41,570 nucleotides of DNA. Source: Paracoccaceae bacterium (GTDB lineage: Bacteria; Pseudomonadota; Alphaproteobacteria; Rhodobacterales; Rhodobacteraceae). Within the stretch, counting starts at the first letter, position 1. Each line of letters begins with the position of its first letter. The stretch is taken from positions 1 to 41,570 of the forward strand of contig JAIXPH010000024.1 in the NCBI GenBank assembly GCA_027486345.1. The letters are read 5' to 3'. Both the position numbers and the translations under genes were made by a program. The notes under the pieces were generated by a model that worked only from the letters and a program-made list of their open reading frames with translations, ran no database searches and was not told where the DNA came from. Positions 22,620 to 30,370 of the stretch are shown here, piece by piece.

Positions 22620-24599
22620 CTAGTTGAGGCCAAGCGCCACCTTGCGGCCTTCGTGAAAGGCATACGGCGCTTGCCGCGGGGCAGCGCAATCGCCGATGCG
22701 GTGGGTGATCTTGCCGGGGAAGGTTTCGGGGAAGGGGTCAAAGGCGATGTTGGTCGTGGCCATCACCAGACCCGATGCCGCGATGGTTTCCTCAACCCCC
22801 GTCAACATGCTGCGGACGGTCGCGCCATTGCCGTGCCAGCGCGTGATGACATGTTCGGTCAGGAACCTGGCCCCGGCCCGTGCCAGACGCCCGCGCGCCG
22901 GACCGTCGGCAGAGGTGCGGGTGATTTCCTTGCCCACATAGGGATCAGGCGTCACGATCACCACCTGTTTGCCCTGTTCGGCCAGCGCCCAAGCCGTGCC
23001 GACCCCGCGCCAATTGCCGCCCTCGTCATAGACGATCACGGTGTCGGACAGTTTCGCCTCGCGCCGCAGCACCTCTTCCGGGGACCAGACGCCACCGTTG
23101 TCCAGCCCCGGCAAGGCCTCGGCGGCGGGCAGCCAGCGCTGGCGTGCCTGTGGGTCAGGCAACGATCCGGTGGCGAGGATCACCACCCCTGCCGGATGGG
23201 CGGCAATGTCGGCGTCATCCAGAAAGCTGTTCAGCCGCAGCGTCACGCCAAGGTTTGCGAACTGCCGTTCATACCAATCCAACAGGTCAAGGATCTGCCC
23301 CCGGCGCGGTTGCATCCCGGCAAGGCGGAATTGCCCGCCGATCTGCGGCGCGGCCTCGACGATCTCGACCTTATGCCCCCGTTCGGCGGCCACGCGGGCA
23401 GCCTCCAGCCCTGCGGGACCGGCACCCACGACGAGGACCGAGGTTGGGTTCTCGGATTTGGCGAAGCGATCCCCGCCCCACTCCCATTCGCGGCCCACGC
23501 TCGGGTTGATCAGGCAGGAAATCCAGTAATCCCGCGACCGCCGCCCCCAGCACATCTGATTGCAGGAAATGCAGCCGCGCACATCGCCCGCGCGGCCCTC
23601 GGCGGTCTTGCGCGCCAGATGCGGGTCGGCGATCTGGCCGCGCACGATCGACACAAGATCTGCTTGGCCAGAGGCGATGATGCTTTCCGCGTTTTCCGGC
23701 GTCCTGACATGCGCCTCGGACGTGACCTTGGCGTGCTTGACCACGGCCTTGATCTGTTCCGTCACCGGTGCGGTCAGCTTTTCGCCGAACAGGAAGGTCG
23801 GCATCAGGCGTTCAAAGTCGAGGTATCCGCCATGCCCGCAGGTGATATAATCGACATGACCCGTGGCGTCATGCAAAGCGATGATTTCCAACAGGGATTC
23901 CACCGACAAAGTCACATCCTGCGCGTCGCTGGTGGACACAGCCAGACCGATGATGAACTCCTCACCACAGGCGCGACGGATGCGTTCGATCACGGTGCGG
24001 GAAAACCGGGTGCGGTTTTCCAAGGACCCGCCCCATTGGTCATCGCGGGTGTTGCTCCACGGCGTCCAGAACTGGTCCAGCAGGGAATGATAGGCGGCCC
24101 AGACCTCGACCCCCTGAAAGCCTGCGCCCTTGCAGCGGACGGCGGCGGCGACATGGGCGTCGATCAACTCCCAAATCTCGGTTTCCGTCATGCGGTGCGA
24201 CCCGTCGCTGTCGTGATAGCTGGCGTGACCCGAGGGCGACCAATGCGGCGCGAAGCTGAGGTCGGAGTCGCCATGCGCGCCGATGTGGTAAAGCTGTTGC
24301 AGGATCACGGCCCCTGCCTCTTTCACTGGCTCTGTCACCTTTCGGAAATGCGGGATCACCTCGTCTGTCGCATGCAGGAAATTGCCGCGCGTCAACACGC
24401 CGGTGCGATGGACGGGCACGGGTTCGGCCACGATCATCGCCGCCCCGCCCAAGGCCCGCTCCAGCAAATACCCGGCGGTGCGCGGGCCGGGCAGGCCCAT
24501 GTCGGACATGTTGTTGGTATGTGCGCCAAAGACGATGCGGTTGCGCAGGGTCTGGCTGCGCAATTGCAGCGGGGCCATCAGGCGGGGGTGCGAGGTCAC
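22620..24599 (-). CDS. FMN/[4Fe-4S]/FAD oxidoreductase of the trimethylamine dehydrogenase/dienoyl-CoA reductase group
   Basis: 659 residues from a GTG at 24599 with AAGGG upstream; ATG at codon 8 is an alternative. The N-terminal ~370 residues are an Old-Yellow-Enzyme TIM barrel (TLRNRIVFGAHTNNMSD; QLYHIGAHGD; WGGSLENRTRFSRTVIERIR). The Fe-S motif is Cys343-x2-Cys346-x3-Cys350-x11-Cys362 (CISCNQMCWGRRSRDYWISC), with all four ligands present. A Rossmann domain starts at SVLVVGAGPAGLEAARVAAERGH. The fold is shared by TMADH, dimethylamine dehydrogenase and FadH. Of these, the WTPWSN and GYL segments look more like amine-demethylating members, but the substrate is not determined. It lies 15 bp after the paralogous gene at 24615-26651, in one operon. 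Confidence 0.82.
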   Translation of the reverse strand: MTSHPRLMAPLQLRSQTLRNRIVFGAHTNNMSDMGLPGPRTAGYLLERALGGAAMIVAEPVPVHRTGVLTRGNFLHATDEVIPHFRKVTEPVKEAGAVILQQLYHIGAHGDSDLSFAPHWSPSGHASYHDSDGSHRMTETEIWELIDAHVAAAVRCKGAGFQGVEVWAAYHSLLDQFWTPWSNTRDDQWGGSLENRTRFSRTVIERIRRACGEEFIIGLAVSTSDAQDVTLSVESLLEIIALHDATGHVDYITCGHGGYLDFERLMPTFLFGEKLTAPVTEQIKAVVKHAKVTSEAHVRTPENAESIIASGQADLVSIVRGQIADPHLARKTAEGRAGDVRGCISCNQMCWGRRSRDYWISCLINPSVGREWEWGGDRFAKSENPTSVLVVGAGPAGLEAARVAAERGHKVEIVEAAPQIGGQFRLAGMQPRRGQILDLLDWYERQFANLGVTLRLNSFLDDADIAAHPAGVVILATGSLPDPQARQRWLPAAEALPGLDNGGVWSPEEVLRREAKLSDTVIVYDEGGNWRGVGTAWALAEQGKQVVIVTPDPYVGKEITRTSADGPARGRLARAGARFLTEHVITRWHGNGATVRSMLTGVEETIAASGLVMATTNIAFDPFPETFPGKITHRIGDCAAPRQAPYAFHEGRKVALGLN

Positions 24600-24614
24600 G
24601 GACTGCCCTTCCGG

Positions 24615-26651
24615 TCAGAGGTCTTTGACCAACCGCAACGCGTCATAGATCGCGGCATGGGTGTTGCGGGCGGACACCGCGTCGCCGATGCGGAAGACGC
24701 GGAACGGGGCATCGGGGTTGCGGGTGATCGTTTGCAAGCCCCCGGTGGAGAGCGCGTCGTAATCCACCTCACCGCCATTGCGCGACAGGGGTTTCAGCGC
24801 GAAATACAGGTCATCCAAGGGCAGGGTGCCATGGTTGACGATCACCTGATCGACCAGCCGCTCCTTGCGATAATCGCCGTAATCGCTGCCAAGAGTTGCG
24901 CGCAACTGGTTGCCATCGCGCACCACGGACATCAGCCGCCATGTCACGGTAAAGGTGGTGTTGCGGCCCTGAAGGTTGCGCATATAGGGCACAAGGTTCA
25001 TCGCCATCACTTCGGGCGCGAAGCTGCGGTCGGGGGTGACGATCTCGACCGCTGCCCCGGTTGCAGAGATCAGATCCGCGGCCTGCAAGGCGGCATGGTC
25101 GCCTGCGTCGTCGTAAAGCATCACATTGGCACCGGGCTTCACATCGCCCGACAGGATGTCCCACGCCGAATGCACCAGATCATTGCCCGCCGTCAGAACC
25201 GCCGTGTGCGGCAGGCCCCCTGTGGCGATGATGACCTCATCGGGGTTGGTGGCCAGCACGGCATCCGCATCGGCGAAGGTGTTGAAGTGGAAGGTGACGC
25301 CCTTCTTTTCCGCCTGCGCCATGCGCCAGCCGATGACGGAAATCATCTCGCGCCGGCGCGGGTCTTGCGCGGTCAGGCGGATCTGGCCGCCGGGTTTATC
25401 GGCGGCCTCAAACACCGTCACCACATGACCCCGCTCTGCTGCCACGCGCGCCGCCTCGACCCCCGCAGGACCGGCGCCGATGATGGTGATGCGCTTTTTC
25501 ACAACTGCCGCCGGGATCAGATGCGGCATCGTCTCTTCGCGACCCGTGGCGGGGTTGTGCAGGCAAAAGGCGTGGCCACCCTGATAGATGCGGTCAAGGC
25601 AGTAGTTCGCGCCGACGCAGGGGCGGATGTCATCCTCGCGCTTTTCGATGATCTTCCGGACGATATGGGGATCGGCCATATGGGCGCGGGTCATGCCGAC
25701 CATGTCGAGCTTGCCCGAGGCGATGGCATGGCGCGCGGTGGCGACATCGGGGATGCGCGCGGCGTGAAAGGTGGGAAAACCGGTCGCGGCGCGAACCTCG
25801 CCCGCAAAATCCAGATGCGGCGCGCTTTTCATGCCTTGGATCGGGATCAGGTCGGTCAGGGCAGGGTCCGTGTCGATCCGGCCCCGGACAACGTTCAGGA
25901 AATCGACCAAACCGCTGTCGCGCAGCTTGCGACTGATTTCCAGCCCCTCTTCCTTCGTAGTGCCGCCCGGTGTGACCTCGTCGCCCGTGTACCTCAAGCC
26001 CACGATGAAATCGGTGCCGCAACGGGCGCGGATGGCGCGCAGGACGTCAAAGGTAAAGCGCAGGCGGTTGTCCAGACTGCCGCCATAGGGGTGGGGCAGG
26101 TCGTTGGTCAGGGGCGACCAGAACTGTTCCAGCAGGTGGCCATAAGCCTCAAGCTCGATCCCGTCGACGCCAGCGGCCTGCATCCGTTCGGCGGCATCGG
26201 CGAAATCCGCGATGATGCGGGTCATGTCCCAATCTTCGATCCGCTTGGGGAATGCGCGGTGGGCGGCTTCGCGTTCATGGCTGGGGGCGACGACAGGCAG
26301 CCAATCCCCCTTGTCCCAGCGCGTGCGGCGGCCAAGGTGGGTCAGTTGGATCATCACCGCCGCGCCATGGTCATGACATTCATCGACCATCTGCTTCATC
26401 CAGCCCACAACCTCATCCTTCCAGGCGAGGATGTTGTTGAACACCGGCGGGCTGTCGCGTGCGACCGAGGCCGATCCCGCCGTCATCGTCAGCGCGACGC
26501 CTGCCTTGGCCCGTTCCGCATGATAGGCGCGATAGCGCCCTTTCGGCATCCCATCCTCGGGGTAGGCCGGTTCATGGCTGGTAATCATGATCCGGTTGCG
26601 CAGGGTCAGATGCTTCAGCTTGTAGGGCTGCAAAAGCGGGTCGTTTGACAT
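24615..26651 (-). CDS. NADH:flavin oxidoreductase resembling N-methylproline demethylase, with altered Fe-S motif
   Basis: 678 residues. It has an OYE barrel (HLTLRNRIMITSHEPAYPEDG; IQLTHLGRRTRW; YGGSLDNRLRFTFDVLRAIRA) followed by FAD/NAD domains (ITIIGAGPAGVEAARVAAERGH; GDAVSARNTHAAIYDALRLVKDL). The overall sequence is of the type annotated in rhizobia and Rhodobacteraceae as N-methylproline (stachydrine pathway) demethylase; this is from memory. Where TMADH has Cys-x2-Cys-x2-Cys-x12-Cys, this protein reads CVGANYC then Cys363: Cys345, Ala348, Cys351, Cys363. One cluster ligand is thus an alanine. No stachydrine or betaine Rieske demethylase gene is nearby. It is the first gene of the pair; the promoter would lie in 26652-26950. 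Confidence 0.8.
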   Translation of the reverse strand: MSNDPLLQPYKLKHLTLRNRIMITSHEPAYPEDGMPKGRYRAYHAERAKAGVALTMTAGSASVARDSPPVFNNILAWKDEVVGWMKQMVDECHDHGAAVMIQLTHLGRRTRWDKGDWLPVVAPSHEREAAHRAFPKRIEDWDMTRIIADFADAAERMQAAGVDGIELEAYGHLLEQFWSPLTNDLPHPYGGSLDNRLRFTFDVLRAIRARCGTDFIVGLRYTGDEVTPGGTTKEEGLEISRKLRDSGLVDFLNVVRGRIDTDPALTDLIPIQGMKSAPHLDFAGEVRAATGFPTFHAARIPDVATARHAIASGKLDMVGMTRAHMADPHIVRKIIEKREDDIRPCVGANYCLDRIYQGGHAFCLHNPATGREETMPHLIPAAVVKKRITIIGAGPAGVEAARVAAERGHVVTVFEAADKPGGQIRLTAQDPRRREMISVIGWRMAQAEKKGVTFHFNTFADADAVLATNPDEVIIATGGLPHTAVLTAGNDLVHSAWDILSGDVKPGANVMLYDDAGDHAALQAADLISATGAAVEIVTPDRSFAPEVMAMNLVPYMRNLQGRNTTFTVTWRLMSVVRDGNQLRATLGSDYGDYRKERLVDQVIVNHGTLPLDDLYFALKPLSRNGGEVDYDALSTGGLQTITRNPDAPFRVFRIGDAVSARNTHAAIYDALRLVKDL

Positions 26652-26742
26652 CGGCGTCTCCTGTCTTTGGGGGAGTGTCGCGCGAAATGTTCATGCAAGT
26701 CAAGTTTGGCGACGGGTGCGATCATTCTGGCCCGATCAACAC

Positions 26743-26770
26743 CTTTGGCCGACCTTGGTCAGGGCCAAAG
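26743..26770. repeat. Nested inverted repeat upstream of the flavoprotein operon
   Basis: CTTTGGCC (26743-26750) pairs with GGCCAAAG (26763-26770). Inside it GACC pairs with GGTC (26751-26760). The site lies about 95-120 bp upstream of the flavoprotein start, so an operator is possible. No T-run follows on either strand. Confidence 0.45.
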
Positions 26771-26898
26771 GCCGCCGGTGTCGAACCGCTGGTTGTGGCG
26801 GAGGACGGGTTGGGAAAGGGAGATATGGGGACGACAAGGGCTACGTCCGCAGCCGGGCAAAGCCCGACGGTCAACTGGAAGACGGGGGGACATGCACG

Positions 26899-26937
26899 GC
26901 GGTGACCGCTCCGTTAGGCACCCCGGAGGGTCACCGC
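26899..26937. terminator. Strong hairpin after the 70-residue ORF
   Basis: GCGGTGACC (26899-26907) pairs with GGTCACCGC (26929-26937). An inner CTCCG (26909-26913) pairs with CGGAG (26924-26928), giving 14 base pairs with a single bulged base. It lies 13 bp past the end of the minus-strand ORF at 26951. It lacks a T-run, so it is either an atypical terminator or a structured 3' RNA. Confidence 0.45.
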
Positions 26938-26950
26938 ACCAGCCCGCCGC

Positions 26951-27163
26951 TCACGCGGCGCGGACCACTTCGGCGGTGACAGCCCGCGCTCTTGCAAGAG
27001 CGGACGCACCGGCGTCTGTGTCTTTCAACGTGATGCGCAGGGCATCACACAAATGGGGAACAAGCGCGGCCAGTTTGGCCAGATCCAACTCATCCTCGAC
27101 GATGCGTTGTTCAGCAATCTGGAGTTCAAGGAATTGGAAAAAGTCCAGTTCCGATTCGTCCAT
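26951..27163 (-). CDS. Small acidic hypothetical protein (70 aa)
   Basis: 70 residues from the ATG at 27163, chosen because GGAG lies 8 bp before it; longer starts at 27196 (ATG) or 27202 (TTG) lack a site. The sequence opens MDESELDFFQFLELQIAEQ and is Leu/Glu/Asp rich and mostly helical (VEDELDLAKLAALVPHLCDAL). It ends in an Ala/Arg helix. No family is recognised. It is divergent from the histidine kinase gene with an AT-rich promoter region between them, and a strong hairpin follows its stop. Reality is moderately supported by ribosome site, context and amino-acid pattern. Confidence 0.5.
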   Translation of the reverse strand: MDESELDFFQFLELQIAEQRIVEDELDLAKLAALVPHLCDALRITLKDTDAGASALARARAVTAEVVRAA

Positions 27164-27220
27164 CACGCACGCTCCGACAATCGCCTCACCGACCATGCCC
27201 AATTCTTAGCCGGTAGTGTT

Positions 27221-27248
27221 TTGTAGGAAAACGTAGCATCGGTATAAA
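27221..27248 (+). promoter_or_regulatory. Candidate promoter for the histidine kinase gene
   Basis: TTGTAG (27221-27226) and TATAAA (27243-27248) are 16 bp apart in an AT-rich island (27203-27320) that stands out from the GC-rich surroundings. A separated inverted repeat, TCGGATG (27282-27288) with CATCCGA (27314-27320), follows and could be an operator. The match to the -35 consensus is only partial. Confidence 0.35.
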
Positions 27249-27411
27249 ATTCGCAATGCCGTGAGCGGCTGAATTTTCCATTCGGATGGGTCTAATCATA
27301 ATCGATACATTGTCATCCGATTGGCGGATTTGTCTGGCCTGTCGTTGCCGCTACCGATGCGCAAAGGCGGCCATTTTCCGGCCGCGCTGACTCAACCCGC
27401 TGGATTGACCG

Positions 27412-29319
27412 ATGAACCGCCCCGTTGCGTCCCTGAAGCGGCAACTGGTCCTGAGCCTGTTTCTGGCGCTGGTGCTGTGCATCGCAGGTTGGCTGCCGCG
27501 CGCGCAGATGGCGAGGGCCGACGCGGGGCCTTTGGTGACGACGCTTGCCGGAACCGATCTGATCCGCGACGTGGGCCTGCTGCGCGATCCGACCGGGTCC
27601 ATGACGCTGGAAGAGGTGCGGGGCAAGAGGTTCGCGCCAAGCGGGCAACTGATCATCGCGGGCTATACGGGCGCGGCCTTCTGGGTGCGGATGACGGTCC
27701 TGCCGGCCCCGGATGGCGCGGGAACGGTTCTGGTGGTCCGGCCACCCACCTTTGACCACATGACGCTTTATGCACCCGGGACGGACAATCCCGGCACATG
27801 GGACGCGCGCAATCTGGGAGGGCGGGTGCCCGTCGGGGCCGAGGACTGGGCGTCGTCCTTGCGCGGGTTCCGCGTCAAGCCCGAACCCGAAGGGACGATC
27901 TACTACCTGCGGCTGGAGACGACGGGCTCGTTCTCGGCCTATATCGCGGCGCTGCCGAAATTCGTGGCCCATCGGCAAGGTCTGATGATCGACTTCCTCC
28001 AGATCACCTACATGTCGATGATGCTGGTCCTGATGCTGTGGTCGTTGCGGATGGCCGTGCTCACGCGTGAGCGTCTGTTCTGGTGGTTCGCGGCCCTGCA
28101 GGCCGGATGGCTGTTTCACAACACCTTCTACTTTGGCTACATCAGCCTTGCCGCGCCGACCATGCCGCAAGAGACCGTTTTTCTGACCTATCGCGCGGCG
28201 GTGATCGGCGTGTCGGTCTTGTCCATCGCCTTCCATCGCACCTTCCTGCGCCGCTTTGATCCGCATTGGGCCAGCCTGCGTCTGATGGATGCGCTGATTG
28301 TCACCATGCTCATCGCTTTTGTCATTTTCTGGGTGGGCGACCGTGCCACGGCCCTGATGATCAATGCCTTCAGCATCGCTCTGTCACCCTTCGCCTTTTT
28401 CGTCACCGCCTTCAGCACGCGCAAAAGCGCCTCGCCGGGATTGCGGACGATGCGGGGGATCTATGCGCTGCTGTCGGGCGCCTTGCTGGTCTGGGTGCTG
28501 ACGCTGATCGGCCTGTTCGAGATCGGGACCTTCTCGCTTTACGGCACCATGATCCACGGAACGGCCACCGGCGTGTTGATGGCAGCGATCCTGCATCTGC
28601 ACGGGCAGAACCTGCTGGCCGAGGCGCAGCGGGCGCAGACCGTCCTTGCCGCCCTGCAACAGCGTCGCGCCGCCGAGGAAGAGCAAAAACGCACGTTGAT
28701 GCGGTTCATCGACATGCTGACCCACGAGACGAAGAATGCGATGGCGGTCATCAACATGTCGGTCTCTGCCCCAAAGATCGGAGAGCGGCAGCGCGACCGC
28801 ATCGCCGAGGCGATCCGCGATCTGACGACGGTGATCGACCGCTGCAACCAGTCGGTGCACTTGGACAGCGTGGAACAGAGCATCACCCGCGTCGCCTGCG
28901 ATCCGGCCCTGATCCTGCGCGAGGCCTGCGCCTCCCATCCGGCGGCGGAGCGGACCGTGTTGGCCGCGCCCGAGGCACTGACACTGAAAAGCGATCCGGT
29001 CCTGCTGCGGGTGATCGTCAGCAATCTGATCGAGAACGCGCTGAAATACTCTCCCGCCGGGTCGCGCGTCGATGTGGCACTGGCCGAGGCACCGGAGGGC
29101 CGGTTGGAGATCACGGTGGAGAATGACGCAGGCCAAGCCGGGATGCCTGACCCGGCCCGGGTCTTTGAACGCTATTACCGCAGCCCGCGCGCCTTGTCGC
29201 AGATCGGTTCCGGGCTTGGACTTTACCTCGTACAGGGGCTGGTGCGGATCTTGGGCGGTGGCATCGCCTATGAGCCGCAGGGCGGCCGCGTGCGCTTTCG
29301 TCTGTGGTTGCCATGCTGA
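27412..29319 (+). CDS. 7TMR-DISM-type sensor histidine kinase
   Basis: 635 residues. After a signal peptide or first helix (LVLSLFLALVLCIAGWL) comes an extracytoplasmic beta-rich domain (about 40-185; GQLIIAGYTGAAFWVRMTV, GTIYYLRLETTGSFSAYIAAL) like 7TMR-DISMED2. A run of about seven membrane helices follows (about 195-400). The kinase core has phosphoacceptor His438 (FIDMLTHETKNAMAVI), the N-box NLIENALKYSP, and the G-box GSGLGLYLVQG. The sensor domain resembles carbohydrate-binding modules, but the signal is unknown. It overlaps the response regulator gene by 7 bp, so the two form one system. No strong ribosome site is visible before the ATG. Confidence 0.85.
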   Translation: MNRPVASLKRQLVLSLFLALVLCIAGWLPRAQMARADAGPLVTTLAGTDLIRDVGLLRDPTGSMTLEEVRGKRFAPSGQLIIAGYTGAAFWVRMTVLPAPDGAGTVLVVRPPTFDHMTLYAPGTDNPGTWDARNLGGRVPVGAEDWASSLRGFRVKPEPEGTIYYLRLETTGSFSAYIAALPKFVAHRQGLMIDFLQITYMSMMLVLMLWSLRMAVLTRERLFWWFAALQAGWLFHNTFYFGYISLAAPTMPQETVFLTYRAAVIGVSVLSIAFHRTFLRRFDPHWASLRLMDALIVTMLIAFVIFWVGDRATALMINAFSIALSPFAFFVTAFSTRKSASPGLRTMRGIYALLSGALLVWVLTLIGLFEIGTFSLYGTMIHGTATGVLMAAILHLHGQNLLAEAQRAQTVLAALQQRRAAEEEQKRTLMRFIDMLTHETKNAMAVINMSVSAPKIGERQRDRIAEAIRDLTTVIDRCNQSVHLDSVEQSITRVACDPALILREACASHPAAERTVLAAPEALTLKSDPVLLRVIVSNLIENALKYSPAGSRVDVALAEAPEGRLEITVENDAGQAGMPDPARVFERYYRSPRALSQIGSGLGLYLVQGLVRILGGGIAYEPQGGRVRFRLWLPC

Positions 29320-30014
29320 ATATCGTGATCGTCGAAGACAATGCCGCCTTGCGGGAGTCGCTGGTCGATGTGCTGGCCGCCGAGGACCACCACGTCGCCG
29401 CCTTTGAAAGCGCCGAGGGGTTCTTGGCAAATTGCAGCATCGGCTCCGTGGACATCCTGCTGTTGGACCTGAACCTGCCTGGCGAGGATGGCGTCTCGCT
29501 GGCCCGCCGGTTGCGGGAGGACTGGCCCGGTCTGGGGATCATCATGCTGACCGCGCGCGGCGCACCGGCGGAACGCAGCGCCGGGTATGAAAGCGGGGCG
29601 GACATCTACCTGACCAAACCGAGTTCCGCCCCGGAACTGACGGCGTCCATCCGTGCCTTGGCGCGGCGCCTGAACAATGACCGCCGCGGTCTGGCCTCGC
29701 CGCCCGAAACCAGCGCCGCGCCCCTGGTCCTGAACCGAAAGACCATGACGCTGCTGGGCCGCCATGGGACGCAGGCCCTGACCGCCAGCGAGACCGCCTT
29801 GCTCGAGGCTTTTGCGACGGCGCCCGACAATCGTCTGGATGTGGACAGCATCCTGCGGATGGGGCCTGCCTCCGCCCCGGTCAGCAAGGCCGCGCTGGGG
29901 GTCAAGATCGTGCGCCTGCGCAAGAAATTGATCGCCGCCGGTGCAGAGGGCCAGCCGTTGCACGTGGTGCGGACCTGGGGATACCAACTGTCGGTGCCGC
30001 TCACGCTGATATGA
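29313..30014 (+). CDS. OmpR-type response regulator, partner of the 7TMR kinase
   Basis: 233 residues from the ATG at 29313, inside the end of the kinase gene. Receiver domain: Glu8/Asp9 (VIVEDN), phosphoacceptor Asp52 (LLLDLNLPGEDG), Thr (IIMLTARG) and Lys (YLTKPSSAPEL). The C-terminal ~95 residues form a winged-helix domain ending in the usual VRTWGYQLSV strand, with the recognition-helix region AALGVKIVRLRKKL. It should bind DNA when phosphorylated by the adjacent kinase. Target genes are unknown; the kinase promoter region with its inverted repeat is a candidate. Confidence 0.88.
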   Translation: MLNIVIVEDNAALRESLVDVLAAEDHHVAAFESAEGFLANCSIGSVDILLLDLNLPGEDGVSLARRLREDWPGLGIIMLTARGAPAERSAGYESGADIYLTKPSSAPELTASIRALARRLNNDRRGLASPPETSAAPLVLNRKTMTLLGRHGTQALTASETALLEAFATAPDNRLDVDSILRMGPASAPVSKAALGVKIVRLRKKLIAAGAEGQPLHVVRTWGYQLSVPLTLI

Positions 30015-30082
30015 TCCAATCGCGGTAGAGGCAGCGGCATGGTCCATGCCCGCCAAAGCTTGCATCCCATGTTTCGGAAGCC

Positions 30083-30313
30083 GTGGTCCGCAAACCGGGC
30101 CGTCAGGATGGTTCCGGCCTGACCGTGCCGTCGCGCAAGGATGGGCTGGTCAAGGTCATTGCCCGGTTCGATTGCCAGAAGGCATTCCAGCGCATGCAGA
30201 CCACCCGGCCCGAGGTGCTGTCCGAGGTGCAGAACCTGTTCCCCTGCATCATCGAAGATGCCTCTGCCGTCACGGTGTTCAGCTACGAACGCGACGCGAC
30301 CGTCACGGTCTGA
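30083..30313 (+). CDS. Small hypothetical protein or gene remnant (76 aa)
   Basis: 76 residues if started at the GTG at 30083; the frame is open back to 30029 but offers no ATG and no clear ribosome site. The sequence DGLVKVIARFDCQKAFQRMQTTRPEVLSEVQNLFPCIIEDASAVTVFSYERDATVTV looks protein-like and ends just before a perfect terminator, which argues for a real 3' end. The N-terminal 25 residues look less natural. It may be a short conserved protein with an unusual start or a truncated remnant. No family recognised. Confidence 0.4.
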   Translation: MVRKPGRQDGSGLTVPSRKDGLVKVIARFDCQKAFQRMQTTRPEVLSEVQNLFPCIIEDASAVTVFSYERDATVTV

Positions 30314-30319
30314 AGACAC

Positions 30320-30353
30320 GAAAGCCCCCCGTCCAGTGGGACGGGGGGCTTTC
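30320..30353. terminator. Bidirectional intrinsic terminator
   Basis: A 15-bp perfect stem (30320-30334 with 30339-30353) with loop AGTG. The arms start GAAAG and end CTTTC, so short T-runs flank it in both directions. It separates the plus-strand small ORF from the end of the minus-strand thu operon. Confidence 0.9.
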
Positions 30354-30370
30354 ACGCGCCGTCTGACGGT

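Larger units (their letters stand above)
26652..26950. other. Spacer upstream of the flavoprotein operon, no gene seen
   Basis: 299 bp between the flavoprotein start and the 70-residue ORF, both on the minus strand. It contains two marked inverted repeats (26743-26770 and 26899-26937, listed separately) and the presumed promoter of the flavoprotein operon. No frame in it has convincing coding character. Confidence 0.5.

Noticed and set aside
22560-26648. A 1362-codon open frame on the plus strand
   Set aside because: It lies exactly antisense to the two well-supported flavoprotein genes. Its translation is His/Gly/Arg-rich without family motifs, and it is a codon-bias shadow in GC-rich DNA.
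27366-27388. GCGGCC/GGCCGC repeat just before the histidine kinase gene
   Set aside because: Six base pairs in GC-rich DNA is expected by chance and no role could be argued.
29606-30355. A 249-codon minus-strand open frame over the response regulator end and downstream spacer
   Set aside because: Overlaps the response regulator on the opposite strand and reads through the bidirectional terminator; no protein-like motifs.
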